Shown here piece by piece: positions 22,028 through 34,370 of a stretch of 64,000 nucleotides of DNA. The position numbers were made by a program, and so were the translations under genes. Below the pieces are notes generated by a model. The model had not been told where the DNA came from. It saw nothing but the letters and a program-made list of their open reading frames with translations, and did no database searches. How positions within the stretch are numbered: position 1 is the stretch's first letter; each line of letters opens with the position of its first letter. The DNA is from Myrica gale (Eukaryota > Streptophyta > Magnoliopsida > Fagales > Myricaceae). The stretch lies in contig OZ005618.1 of assembly GCA_963930655.1 (NCBI GenBank), positions 4,548,001-4,612,000 of the forward strand. The letters run 5' to 3'.

Positions 22028-25000
22028 ATGGAAGATTTCGAGAAGAAGGTTTCGATAGCGGAACCAATGGAGGACGTAGAGAACACTGGCTGCTCTGATT
22101 CCCCCAAGATCGTCATTCTGCTTCGCAGATTTCTCGCGGTTCAGCAGCGCAGAGCCGGAGCCTACTCAAAACTTAAAAGGTACGTCTTCTGCTGATCGTA
22201 GGATAGCTTTTTTTTTTTTTCTTCCGTCAATGAAATGTTTGATTTTTGGCAGTGGTTTTGCTGAGTATATGGATTCTGGAGGAGAATTTGCTTATCAACA
22301 ACTTTGCAGTGAGATCACAGTGGAGTTCAATGATTGCTCCAAACAAGTACTAGTTTTATGCCCTTTTTTTCATTTGGTTTCCAAGAGCACTTTTATTGTT
22401 TTAAGTCGGTGGTGCTGGTTTAGGTCCTTGAAATGGAGTCTCAATTTATGAATCCTGATTACTGCCGAGTTGATCTAGCTCAGTTGCTCAGAGCTGTTCA
22501 AGCGCAAGAGAAGCAGAAATTGAATCTGGTATGCTTTTTTTACCTTTTTCGCTATGTCGTTTGGTAATTTTGCCTTGGAGGAAAAAGGTTTAATTGATGA
22601 AGGAAGCCTGAGACACCCTCTCTCCTATTCTTTTGCCGTTAAAGTTATAGGCTTTAGAAGGAGTTTTGCCTGAATTTATATGCCCACGAAGCTCTTTGAG
22701 CCGTTGCTTTCTGGGCTTGGTTTAAGTTGAATCCCTTCTACCGATTACATTTCTGGCTGTGCCACTTTTTGTTTTATATTCGCCATTGGTTGCTTTGTTA
22801 AATGTCTATTGTTTGCTTAGTGGGCCTTTGTCACTGCCTGTAGTTGGGAGGCAATAGAAGATTTTTGGATGGGTTTAACATCTGTGAATATTTTTCTGAA
22901 GACACAATGAAGACTAGCTCCATCCGACCCCTTATTGAGTGATTTAGCAATGGAATTTGCAAATGAGGGTGGCAGATTGAATATGTAAAAAGTTGGGAAT
23001 TGGGAGACCAATCTGCTTTTCAGTGGTATGGTGCATGGAGTGAAGTTTAGAAGTTTTAGACACGTTTCTTTAGGAAGATAGAATGTGCATTTTGTAAATT
23101 GAAGACAGTTTTTCCAATGATATCTGTGGTCATATATAGTCCTTGGAAGTTCACTGTCCTCTCCTTTGCTAATTGTCAGATGCAAAGTGATCAGCTCTCT
23201 TAGCACTATCCAGATAGGATAGTTCTGCACTGGGGAGAAACAATAATGGTTTGGAGTAGGATCAAGAGTTGGGATTATGAGGCAGAGAAGATTTCACATG
23301 GAGATGGGTTGAACATATGTCGATAGGAGATGATACTTTGGAGATTGTATTGTGTGCATGCCTTAAAACAGCAACTAATTAGGAAGAAGGCGGTACTGTG
23401 TTTTGTCAAGAAGAATAGACATGCAATGCCGCAATGAATTATCTATGTAAGTGTTCCAAGATGCCGGATGAATTAGTGTCTGCACAGTAGTAATGGTCTT
23501 AATTCCCTGCTACTGAGCAAATAGAGGACATTATCTGAAAAAAAGAGGGGTCTTAAATGCCTTATGTAACACTATTTGAATTATGATAAGGAAGGGAAAA
23601 TGTTGGATGATCATGACACTTTAAAATAGGATACAAATTACAATGATTTATCAAGACAAACTAGAGTTCTGAAAAGCCCATTGCTGCAATCTACACCAAT
23701 TAACAAAGCCAGCTGAGTACAAGGAATTCTAAGAATTACTCAAAGCTGGGATACTATCTGTTCCAAGCCTTTAGAGTAGTTTGTGGTTCCCTTTTTTTAT
23801 AACTTAAGAAAGAGGAACAACGTTGCTCTTACTACTCACACCGACATACATTATTGAATGTCAATATTAATGAGTTTAATCAAGTTTTTTATTCAAGGAA
23901 TATTGAGTTGAGCGGGTTGAAAGGAGTTTGGCTAGTTCGAAGCGCATTTACCTTTCGAAGGGGGGAAGAATCACTCTTATCAAGTCCATGCTTTCATGCC
24001 TTCCTACTTATTTCATGTCTCTTTTTCCTATACCCATGGGGGTGGCTAACAGATTGGAAAAGCTCCAAAGAGATTTTTTGTGGGGTAGTGGGGGGAGGGA
24101 CATAAGTTTCATCTTGTCAGGTGAGATAATATGTGCTCTCCTCTTCGAGCTGGTGAGTTGGGTTTAAGGCGTTTGCCTTTGTTCAATAAGACCTTGCTTG
24201 GGAAGTGGTTGTGTTGGTTCGCTACGGATACTGATAGTTTATGGAGATTGTCATTTTGGAAAAGTATGGTTGCGAGGTGGGGGGATGGAGGACTCCGGTG
24301 GTTTATGGTTCTTATGGGGTGAGCTTGTGGAAGCATATTAGTAGAGGGTGGGCATGCTTCTATGAGAGGATTTCTTTTGTGGTTGGGTGTGGGCTTAGAG
24401 TTCGTTTTTGGCATGACCTCTGGTGTGGAGTCAGAATTTTAAGGTTTGCCTTCCCTCTTCTATTCTCCTTGGCTCAGAATCAGAATGCTTTGGTGGCAGA
24501 TTATTTGGAGGATAGTTCGGGAACTACGGTTTGGAATGTTCAGTTTTCTCGAACTGCCAATGATTGGGAGTTGGATGACTTTGCGGCCTTTTATTCTTTG
24601 TTCTATGGGCAGGTTGTTAAGAGAGGGGAGATTGATAAAATGTGGTGGCGGATTCCAAAATCGGTGCCTTTTCGGTCAAGTCTTTGTATAGATCTCTTTC
24701 ACGGGGTATTGATTTGGGTTTCCCTTGACGTCAGTGCTGGAAGACTTTGGTTCCCTCTAGAGTTTCGTTTTTTGGCTTGGGAGGCTGCTTATGGGAGAGT
24801 GTTGACTATTGACAACTTACGGAGGATGGGCTTTTACTTGACTGACTGGTGTTTCTTGTGTAAAGGCGAGGGGGAGTCTGTGGATCATCTCCTTCTGCAT
24901 TGTTCGGTGGCTAGCGGGTTGTGGGCGTCTTTATTTTGCATTATGAACCTTTCCTGGGTTATGCCAAGGAGGGTGATTGAGGTGTTGAGGGGCTGGAGAA

Positions 25001-25930
25001 TGTAGTTCGACTACCCCATTGCTTTGGCAGTGTGGAGGATGATTCCTCTTGCTATTTGGTGGACCTTGTGGAGGGAGAGGAACAACAGATGCTTCGAAAA
25101 TTCTGAGCGGCCTTTGGATAGTTTAAGGGGTCTTGTTTTGTAGTCGCTTTTTCTTTGGGCTAATGTGATGTTGGGTTCTCCTTTTTCGGGTTATTCGGAT
25201 TTTCTTAGCTTTCTTGCTTGCTTATGTTAGGGGTTTTCAGTATAGTCTTTTGTGAGCGGCCTTTGGATAGTTTAAGGGGTCTTGTTTTGCAGTCACTTTT
25301 TCTTTGGACTAATGTGATGTTGGGTTCTCTTTTTCGGGTTATTCGGATTTTCTTAGCTTTCTTGCTTGCTTTTGTTAGGGGTTTTCAGTATAGTCTTTTG
25401 TAATGTTGACTCTGTTGTTTTGTATCTTTGTTTTACCTTTGAATAAGATTGGCTTACTTATCCAAAAAAAAAGGTTGCAAAGTCTCTAATTTCCAAATAG
25501 ATTCAAATAGTAATAGCGTTTTTATACATGTTGTGTGTTCTGAGTGCTGTCTAATGTATTGAAATCGTATTCTCTGCTTATCCCTTGTTTTTCTCCTTCC
25601 AACTCAAGATCTCCTGGTGCTTGCTTCCATGTTTGCTGAAACCTATGAATTCTTTAGACAGCTACGATTCAGGTGCTGAAGAAAGCCGGTCGTCCCTCAG
25701 AACGTCTAGTGAGCCATGAGAATTGCAGATATAAGAAGCCAATAGAACATGAGTGCGTCCATGTCCATGAGATAACTGAAGCTGCTGGAACTGAGGAGGC
25801 AGAAGCAGATGCTGAGTACGACAATGCTCTCAAGGAGGCCATTAGGGGTGTGCAGGATGCAGTGATCGCCATTAATGATCATATAGAAGAAGTCAGATAT
25901 GAAATTGCTGCCCTTGAAGCTGAGTCATGA
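22028..25930 (+). CDS. REX1-B domain protein (putative DNA-repair factor), four exons
   Basis: Exons 22028-22179, 22253-22346, 22424-22528 and 25658-25930 join in frame to give 207 residues. The core [19 protein letters not shown] (about residues 30-50), then [17 protein letters not shown] and a helical stretch with [19 protein letters not shown], matches my recollection of the REX1-B domain family, first linked to excision repair in Chlamydomonas. The C-terminal exon is acidic and helical ([19 protein letters not shown]). The last exon uses the acceptor at 25656-25657; the AG four bases further would shift frame. Intron 3 is 3.1 kb and contains a LINE remnant. Family assignment is from remembered motif pattern; a conserved unknown is the alternative. 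Confidence 0.75.
23880..25476 (+). mobile_element. Degraded 5'-truncated LINE in intron 3 of the REX1-B gene
   Basis: Frames show the 3' part of a plant L1-type reverse transcriptase: [20 protein letters not shown], then [20 protein letters not shown] (about 23945-24090), [12 protein letters not shown] (about 24320) and the zf-RVT region with [16 protein letters not shown] and [18 protein letters not shown] (about 24775-24905). Several frameshifts and in-frame stops split it. It ends in an A run (25465-25473). It lies in sense orientation to the host gene and carries a 149-bp tandem duplication near its 3' end. Confidence 0.85.
25105..25401 (+). repeat. 149-bp tandem duplication in the LINE 3' region
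   Basis: 25105-25253 and 25254-25401 are nearly identical adjacent copies starting GAGCGGCCTTTGGATAG and ending TCAGTATAGTCTTTTGT. They differ by a few substitutions and one base deletion. Confidence 0.93.
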
Positions 25931-27229
25931 CTTCTTTGTTTAGAAATTTGCTAGTTTAAGGAGGAGATACATGTCTGTAAGCTTATGTGATGGAGCAAGA
26001 AAAGAGTTGAATAGGTAAGACAAGATATTACTACACCTATTGCAGACTGGTCCCAACTAAAAATCAGCATGTTTGGTCGGTCACTGCAATATTGTACATG
26101 TACTCAGTTTATGGCGGGCTTTAATAGACAAACGTTATTCTCATCAATCCATAAGCTGTGGTGACCTAGACATTAGCTACTGCTGATACATGGGTCCAGG
26201 GAAAGTTGGAAAGAATTGTGCGGGTTCATGGGGTTGTATCAGTGCAGATAACTACTCGTACCATAAATTTTCCCGTAGTTACTCTTGCAATCTTCCACCA
26301 TACAGGTATTGAGTTGCAGTCTATCTCACACTGGAAACTGCCCAAGCCACCCCACCCACGGAGCTGACCATGAAGAAAATAGGGGCTGCTGCGGCCCCGT
26401 GCTATGTTAATCTAGTTTATTGCTCTGTTCTTGTAGTCTATGTTTAATTTGTACTTCCAGTTAGGGCCCCACAAGATGATGTGGGAATGGACAGAGATTC
26501 TCTCCAATTTCCTATTGGAGAGAGAGACACAGAATAAGGGTCTCACAACATTCAATACAGGAAGGTCTTGTATTAATATTGTTCATTCAATTCGGACAGC
26601 AAATTGGATAAGATTTTGATCTTGCATAAACACCTTAACTTAGTATCTGTAAGACTATTTTTTTAATGACTAATGATATCATCTACGTCACCTAGCTGAG
26701 AAAAAAAAGAAGTGTTCGACCCAAGATTAACGCGAGACGGATGTGAACTTATTGGACAGGTGTCTTGAAGAAGTTTAGGCAGAATAAATGATTGGGATGA
26801 AATTCATTCGAACAAAATTGTGCAAATTTCAAGTATGCATGTCACCTTCAGGGGTTTTGAGAACTTATAAATTAAGGTCTTATTTTCGAAATTAAAGAAC
26901 CACCCCCGAAAGCCTCTTGTGAGTACTTTGCGATCGAGCACAAAAACCCTTGAGAAAGAAACTTACGATTGTTCTTGAGAATTCGTTTCTGCAAAAGGTT
27001 GGCATATGTTCGAGTGTAGTCGAGGACTCCGTACTCTTTTAGTCAATCGTTTCTCCTTCCAAGCCTGCATCAGTAAGTTTTCTAGAGACATAAAAGACAT
27101 TAACGGAAAGGGTTGAGATCAGTAGCCAGCAGCTAAAATTTTCAGACAAAATATAGAAGCTAGAAATGTGTGTCAAATTTGAACAAATTGGTCGAGTTTT
27201 AAGATACTTCCTACTGTCTGCACCGCTTT
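25931..27229. other. REX1-B gene 3' flank and start of the segmental duplication
   Basis: No gene seen. From about 26265 the sequence has a diverged counterpart at about 34940 (GTACCATAAATTTT...), marking the left part of duplication unit 1. 26460-26600 contains short AT-rich repeats similar to those at 31.7 kb. Confidence 0.5.
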
Positions 27230-27704
27230 GATCAAACCCTCAATACAATTGATGATTTTCAACTCAAAGAGTGCAAGTTGTCTCTCTAGCTAATAACCTG
27301 CTTTTCGATCTTTGCAGTACCCAAGAGTGCCGGAGTCATAGTGAGGCCCTTTCTCGAAGACTCCCCATGATATGTCATGGGGTGTTGCCATCTGCGGCGT
27401 CCGGAAACATAACATTCAACCTGTTACCAGTTATAGGATCGGAATTATCTGAGTGCAATGTCGGAGAACATGGTCGAACGTTTCGTTGTCCGAGCTAGAA
27501 GCAAATCTTTCCAGTCAAGTCGTCAAGAGTTTGTCGCCTTGGACGACATTCTCGATCCATATGTTGGGCGCGACCGGTGAATGGGGACTATGCCAGTCTC
27601 TCTGATATATGACTGAGGATGATTTGGTGCAGCGAATTGATAGCCTTGTCGGCGTCGTCTTCTTCTTTGGTTGGAAGAAAATTGTAGTAGAAAGTTTTCT
27701 TCGT
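27230..27704 (-). pseudogene. B3-like pseudogene (unit 1)
   Basis: Aligns by eye to the three intact minus-strand B3-like genes in this array. The conserved start region (LFYNFFPTKAEE-like) is visible at 27660-27704, but the start codon is ACG where the others have ATG (27702-27704 on the complement). Internal blocks are deleted and frames are broken, leaving recognisable pieces of the C-terminal half (complement of the LGCKDL and GPHCDSY regions around 27310-27350). Confidence 0.7.
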
Positions 27705-29885
27705 GACGGCTCTATGAATTAATGGTTTGATGACGGATTAGGGTCGAGGTTTTGTGATTTTAGAGAAGAAAACGATATTGGTGCGGATTAAATAAACTCT
27801 TATAAAGGATGGGATGCTGACGGAATAACTAATTAATTCTAGTGTTAACGACCATTCTTTCTATTTTTTTTGGATAACTTCAGGAATTATTTGTTTTTAA
27901 GCTAAACTCAAGGAGTAATTTTGATCAAGCCCAAAAATATATCTCTAGTGGACTTCCAATCAATTATGTGACGAGCTACTAACATTTTTTCTTTAATTAA
28001 TATAGCTAGCGTGATATATGGTAACACTTAATTAGCATACATATGTTATATATATTGAGAAAAATATATATCGATCATATTAATGTATAGCTTGACGGCA
28101 TAAAAAAAAATATTTTATATCCCAGGGGAGCTCTACCGGAGATACCATTGTTTTTGGTAGAGAAATTCCTATAAAACTAAAACGTGTCCTAAGTACCTTT
28201 AAATGCGGTCTACATTATTAATTTATGTAATTGGAACTAACTAATTAGGTTTATAATGAAACATAGAAATCGATCACTAATTCAATTGGAGTAATTCTAC
28301 AGGATAGATTTTAACAAATAATTGAAATGAAACGACAACAAGTGATCGATTGAGTTTAGTATTTCCTCATATAGCATTTTTAAATTAAGTTGAGAAAAAC
28401 TCGACAAGCACTTCTCGTTTCTTCTGTCGCTACGTTTCAGATAGTCGTGATCTCTAACTCTGACTTCAATGATTGGAACAACTTCCGCACCAATTGAAAT
28501 AGGAGCCTTAAATGAATATGTTGCGGCTAGCTAACTACTGACAAAGATAGCACAAATGATTCATTAGTGAATCTAATACACTAAACAAAGTAATCAAAAA
28601 CAAAGGAAGAGAGAAGGATAATCTTCAAATAGATAACGGGTAGTGTAAAATAGATTCAACGTCTCAAATATCAAAAAAACAATGTGAAGAAGAAAAAACT
28701 TGCAAAACTAACTTGGAATTCTTTCACAAGGTTTAGTATGTAACAAAAATAAGTAACCTCAACGCTCTATAGCCATGGACTCTAAGACGGAGAGAGCTCA
28801 TGATGCAAAACAAGCCCTACGGACAACGTCGGAGAGATCAGCTGCCTCATAAAGAATAGTAAGACTTCTCCACTGCGACACGGAGAGATCGAGCCAGTAA
28901 TTCCTACCAGTTTAATTAGTTTTCCCGAGTTGTCTGGTCCAAGTACATTTCTATCCAAACAGTATTTAACTCCACTTGCCATTTTCCTTCTCGGGCGCCA
29001 AACAAGTATCCATTAGAAAGATTGGATAGAGGCTGGAAATATATATCCAGAGATATCACACCTAGGGCACGGGCTATCTTTAATTACCACTCAATTAACA
29101 AGACTCTTAAGGGAAAGGAAGATAACCTCATAATTAATTATACAGAATCAATCATTAATTTCAAAGCAGGAGACCTCCAGAGCAAGCCAGATAAGTATAA
29201 TCAATTTAAACCGACTCAATATAGCAGCAACTAGCAGCAAAATACGCCGAATATAGCACCACCAAGAAAGCAAGCATGTATCAAAACTCTGCATCAATGG
29301 AGACTGCTACACAAGAAGATCGCAAAGGAACAAAATTTAGAATGGCAGAAACCAAAAGGTAGCGGCAAGTAATAAGTCTAAAACCAGTACCCCATAGCCA
29401 AAGCCATGTACATGATCTATTAGAAAACCAGCCACCCAGGAGCAAGAGAAATATCAATTAACTGAGTGGAACAAGAGTACTCTACTGACCAAATTTCCTA
29501 CAATTCCACAAAAACGCATTGCATGTATTTTCCTTTCACACAAGAAATATGTCCACAGGTTGTCTCCGAAGAAACACTAAATCCCCATCCTAATTGCAAT
29601 ACTCTTAACATCTAAACTTTTCTATATCCGATGAGGAGGAAAAAAAGCCACTCGAAATCACTGAAGCCGTCTGATTAAATTAAGGTCATCCCCATATATT
29701 ATTCATTATTTTTTCTGGAACAGTACATATGATGCAACTCTTTAGATCCACATCCAGAAGTCCGATTACAGAAACTATTATTAGCTGCAGAAACATAAGC
29801 ATCATTAACATGCCTCAGAAAAAGGGAAAAGGAAACCACTACTACATAAAAGTTTGAACTTTGCACCGTCTTAGAATCAAATTAT
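27705..29885. other. Gene-poor DNA specific to unit 1
   Basis: No supported gene. AT-rich; most of it (27.75-29.68 kb) has no counterpart in unit 2, where an unrelated fragment is found instead. The 3' end (29680-29885) is the conserved 3' flank of the next B3-like gene. Confidence 0.45.
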
Positions 29886-30425
29886 TCAAATTCTAAGACA
29901 AACGCTATCATCAGTACTACTGCCGCCATCATCCCCTTGATATTTCTTGATGATCTTCAACAGGAAGAGTCCAAGTTCTTTATTCCAGCGCAACCCGATC
30001 TCGTCTCCCAAGTGAAAAACCTTCCTTTCTACCAGATCCTTGCACCCAAGAACGTAGCAGTCAATGTGAGCCCCTCTCTCGAAAAACACGTTCAGGCCTT
30101 GATACGCTACGGGGCTGTTGGCATCAGTGATATCCATTATCATAACATGCAACCTGTTACCAACCACTATTTTGGAGGCATTTTCTACGGTCCAGTACCG
30201 GAAAACATATTCGAAAGTCTCATTGTGCGTCAGATAAAGCTTTCGAGTCACGATGTGGTTGAAGCTGACAACTTTCTCGATCCAGAAGTCGACCGGTGGA
30301 GGAGGCAGCCAGTCTCTGATTTCTACCACGCATACTGGGGTGACTTTGTGTACCGAGTTTTTAGCTTTGGCGGCTTCTTCTTCGGCTTTGGTCGGAAAAA
30401 AATTGTAGAAGAGAACCTTCTTCAT
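29886..30425 (-). CDS. B3-like domain protein, copy 1 (single exon)
   Basis: Intact 179-residue frame from the ATG at 30425. The chosen start is the Met shared by all array members (MKKVLFYNFFPTKAEEE); a longer in-frame extension upstream is not conserved. The middle carries WIEKVVSFNHI and GNRLHVMIMDITD, and the end has HLGDEIGLRWNKELGLF. This order (W..KV start, a V.V.I.D strand, then GDEIGL.W near the end) is that of plant B3 DNA-binding-fold proteins, but the basic DNA-contact residues are not obvious, so DNA binding is uncertain. Single-domain, no signal peptide. A TATA-like TATAAATC lies about 50 bases upstream (complement of 30476-30483). Expression is unknown. Confidence 0.72.
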   Translation of the reverse strand: MKKVLFYNFFPTKAEEEAAKAKNSVHKVTPVCVVEIRDWLPPPPVDFWIEKVVSFNHIVTRKLYLTHNETFEYVFRYWTVENASKIVVGNRLHVMIMDITDANSPVAYQGLNVFFERGAHIDCYVLGCKDLVERKVFHLGDEIGLRWNKELGLFLLKIIKKYQGDDGGSSTDDSVCLRI

Positions 30426-32060
30426 GACGGCCGAGCGGGTTGAAGGTTGATGAAGAATCAAGGTTGAGGTCTTGTGATTTATAGAAGAACGAAGGTGGTA
30501 AAATGGGAAGTTTTCTGTAATGGACACGTCTTGTAACGGAGGACATTGCCTTGTTGGACTCAGATCTGGCCCTTTCAGTGGCAATTGCATTAAAACTTTA
30601 TTTTATTTTATTTATTTTTCTAAAGAATTGTTGTTCATACACTTGTCATCTGCAAAAAAATCTAAGAAGCTTACTTCCAGACTTACCATATGATCATGAT
30701 TAGTGAATAATTAAGTTGCTATGAGGCTAATCAATCCGATCAACCAAATCCTGATTGACCGATGTTGTCCGGATAACGGGCAATCTCCTACTTATTATGG
30801 TTACAATCAACTAGGAAAATTTGGGCACACATTTACATGTATCTGGCTCTAAAATATCTGGCCCAGTAACCGCACAATTGGGGAACCCTAGAGAGACTGA
30901 ACGGCCCACTGATAGCCCTTTATTTAAGTTATAATTAGTTTTTGGCGCTAGTGGCAGTTTTAATCCTTAAGCGTACATTTAACCCACACTCTCGAGGCCC
31001 CGCTGCCACATGACCTACCGGTGAGTTGAGAATCAGTTTTAGGTCTCAAAGATTATAATTGATTATTGAATTATCATCTCTACTTATATTGTAAAGAGGT
31101 GACTCAATAATACAAGCTCACTTTATCTTTTTCTTTCCTCTAGTGTAAATGACTTCTTAATTAGCCTTTTTTAGGAGCCCTGGCTTTTGAAGTATCTAAT
31201 TATTTCGTAACACAAAGGGGTTAAAAATTTATTACCAAATCTCGTGCTCTTTATGTTGCTGTGGGTCATTATTAATCAACCTTGTCTTGATGCCCATGAC
31301 ATTTATCACAAGACATTTAATATTGCTTTATAACCATATATATCCAAGAGAAGAAAAAGAACGAAACACAACCAGCGCTTAGCACTGTATCTTTCGGATG
31401 GAATATACAGATCCCTATCAGTTATAGGTTCATGACATATACGAGGCCCGAGAATTATCTCTTTATTATTAGTTATTTTTATTATTGTTAGTATTATAAA
31501 GATAATTATTTTATTAGGATAAGTATTACTTTGAATTAAAGTCCTATATATTAGGTGATCGAGTATAAGGCTAGAGATTTCATACTACAAATATATGATA
31601 TATCACGGTCTCTAGCCTAATACTACTTGATGGTAGCAACCACATAACCAAAATCAAGAGGAAGACCAGCAATCACAAGTATTTTACATAACCAAGGACC
31701 ATGATCCTCTTCAATTTGCTGCCCTAAAGAGGTAGACACAACATATATGTCTCACAGTGAGGTCTACAATGCCTAGTAAATAAATTGGATGATCTAATTC
31801 AAAGAGAGGTAGACACAACATATGTGTCTCAAAACATTCAATATTATTTATATTAATTACCAGACAGTGTGAACCCCACTGTGTAACTCATATGTTGCGT
31901 TTCTCTCTCTACGAATTGGACCATCCAATTCGGACAGTGTGGACTCCACTGTGAAACCCATATATTATGTCTATCTCTTTACGAATTAGATCATCTAATT
32001 CAAGCATCAAATTAGAGATGATCTAAATAACTAAAGGCATACATATTCTAACAGAGAACA
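30426..32060. other. Conserved 5' flank of B3-like copy 1 and AT-rich repeats
   Basis: 30430-31700 is closely matched by 36645-38080. From about 31735 to 31995, imperfect repeats of roughly 60-90 bp contain GTCTCACAGTG..GTC and the palindromic GATGATCTAATTC. No gene seen. Confidence 0.55.
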
Positions 32061-34118
32061 CCATAGTAATTCATGAGCAAGACTATGGCTGCAGCAATCA
32101 CAATGAGTGGGCTTAAAAGAGTCCACTTTATACCAATTAATTTCCACTTACACAACCAAAAACCGTTTTGCCAGTCTTTTCCCTTTGAAACAAGAAATAT
32201 GGCCCTGAATTTCTTCCCATCCAAACAGGTTGTATTAGTAGTAGACCAGGTATTATATATGTTTGTTCCAAAAACCTTTGTGAGATAAAATTTTGAGAAA
32301 ATTAATATTTTGGGGCATGAGAGTTGGTGAAAAAGTGAAGAGAGAGATGATTCGAATGATTTTTTATATATATTTATTGTAGTGAAAATAGATAATTTGA
32401 TAGAATGAGAAATTATTTTATAAATATTTTAATAAATAAAAGTTTGGATTGTGCCAAAATGTTATCACACAAATGTTGTATGTCATTGAATCCCAGCCCT
32501 ACTCCACCACATTTTATGCTCCTCCAGCCTGCTCCACTGCTTCGTCTCGGTTGTTTATTTCCATTTCTGCTGATTTATTTGGTTTTCTGTCCTATTTCTA
32601 TTCATTTGGGTCTGTGTGGCATATAACACTGAAAGGCTATGCTCGTCGGAACGCCGCCTCTGTTGATGGTCCGGTTCACTCATCAGAACCTTTGTTGTAT
32701 TTTGATCTTTCCAGGGAATAAAGGTTTTCCTTGTTTGCTCAGGAAAAAAAAGCACCACTGAATCCCCAACTACGTGCGAGACTATTAACTTTAATGGCCA
32801 TCCTCTGATATATATTACTCAATTATTTTTCTTGAACAACAGTACATATGATGGAAGGGCTTCAGATCTGCACCCATGGCCCTTATTGAAACTATTAGTA
32901 CAGCTGAAACATGAGAAAACATAGTTAACACTAGGGAAAAGAGGTTTTGAACTGTCTTGAAAAACAAAATATTTTCTAGACATTGATCATTCATGCACAC
33001 TAAAATATTTAAAGAATAGACATAATTAATTAGTTAATGTCGACCCATGCTTATCTTCTAAAAGGTTTGGATGAATATTTATTAATATTGATACGAGTTC
33101 TCTTTGTGATCGAGAGGCCTCTGAGCCTCTCCAATTTGGTGATCAAATTGAATATTGCAAGGCCACATTATCGGATAATTAATATCGACACTATTGAATA
33201 TTGAAGGTCCCCATGTTATATCTATCTCTTTTCGAATAATACCATATACATTCTACAATAAATTGAAGATGATCTGTATCCGGGTTTATTGCATTAACGT
33301 GCTCTCAGTTAACAAGAATTTTTCTTTGGCTTAAATGTGTATTTTAGCTTTTCTTTAACTTTATAGGTTTTTTTTTTGTCAAAAACTATTGTCCCTTCTA
33401 ATTAATCCTCTATGTTTTTATGATCATTTGATCCCTTCGAGGTTCATTGAGTTGGCTTTTACTGTCTTGCATGCCTTATAACTTCCATCATTATTATGCT
33501 AATTAAGACACTGCAAAGTATCCATAGATGTTGCTTAAATTTTGAAATAAAGTAGACTTTTCATTAAATCCTAACATTGTTAATACCATATACATTCATC
33601 ACTTATATACATCAATAATAATTTCTGCAAATATATAATTTCTATGCTTACAATCATTACAAAAGATATATCCGTAGAAAAATCATCCTTTTTTTTCATC
33701 GTGGATATTATCGTAGAAAATCATTTCGGATTTACAAATATTGCATCCCTCTTCTTTTCGATGGACAATGATTTGTTGATTTTGACAAAACGACCAAAAT
33801 GTATTAATATTCATCTTTCCATAAAATCTAACCATCGATGTTATTCCATTTGATCTATTTTTTTTTGTACGTTTCAAGTGTCAAAAATGTAATAAAAGAC
33901 AAATATTGATATATTTTGAAGTTTTAAGGATTAAAATGTGACAAAATTGATACTTTATGAACTCAAAATAAAATTGAAGTATTAGATCAAAAGTTAGAAG
34001 TGAAGATTCTCCTTTTATCAATTAGGAGTGGCCTTGAACTTTGAAGCAATTATGTGATAAAGCTAACACTTGTTTAACCTACATCTACTTAGAAAAAAAA
34101 AAGTTTAACCTACATCTA
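32061..34118. other. Non-coding DNA with the flank of a deleted B3-like gene
   Basis: 32820-32972 is the 3' flank of a B3-like gene (compare 39170-39369), but the gene itself is missing. 32310-32440 resembles the short MITE family seen at 14196. 32490-32720 and 38870-39070 share a more GC-rich block whose frames include GYARRNAAS/GYARPDAAS; function unknown. Confidence 0.55.
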
Positions 34119-34370
34119 TCATGCCTTTGTTATTTCTCTTAACAGAAACCCACCTGATACAACATATTCTTCCGTACCATCTTTTTTTTTTCTTTTGTAG
34201 ACATAAATGGTAAGGCTGATATCAAGGGTTGGGACCTCGATCCTTGGAACGGCCATAGTATCAACATTATACGTTGAGAAATTCTTTTGTCCGAGCTTAG
34301 ACAAGTCTAGCTTGCAATTGTGGGATCGATGCATGTGGAGTTTTGTAGACACTTTCTCAAGACGAGTCAA
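34119..34370 (-). other. Exon-like fragment, copy 1, unknown protein
   Basis: An open frame with the segment VPRIEVPTLDISLTIYVYK and upstream KLHMHRSHNCKLDLSK. The same frame occurs at 42905-43186 (GPRIEVPTLNISLTIYVYK), although the nucleotides have diverged. That both stay open suggests a real exon or a formerly coding segment. I do not recognise the family, and no neighbouring exons could be tied to it. Confidence 0.35.

Noticed and set aside
29937..30443. 168-codon open frame antisense to B3-like copy 1 (and its equal at 36153-36659)
   Set aside because: It mirrors the sense gene exactly, is present only because the sense frame is intact, and has no recognisable domain.
32449..32721. 90-codon frame with a partial match in unit 2
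   Set aside because: The unit 2 copy (38870-39100) is in a shifted, differently terminated frame; no domain or start is conserved, so it was not called a gene.
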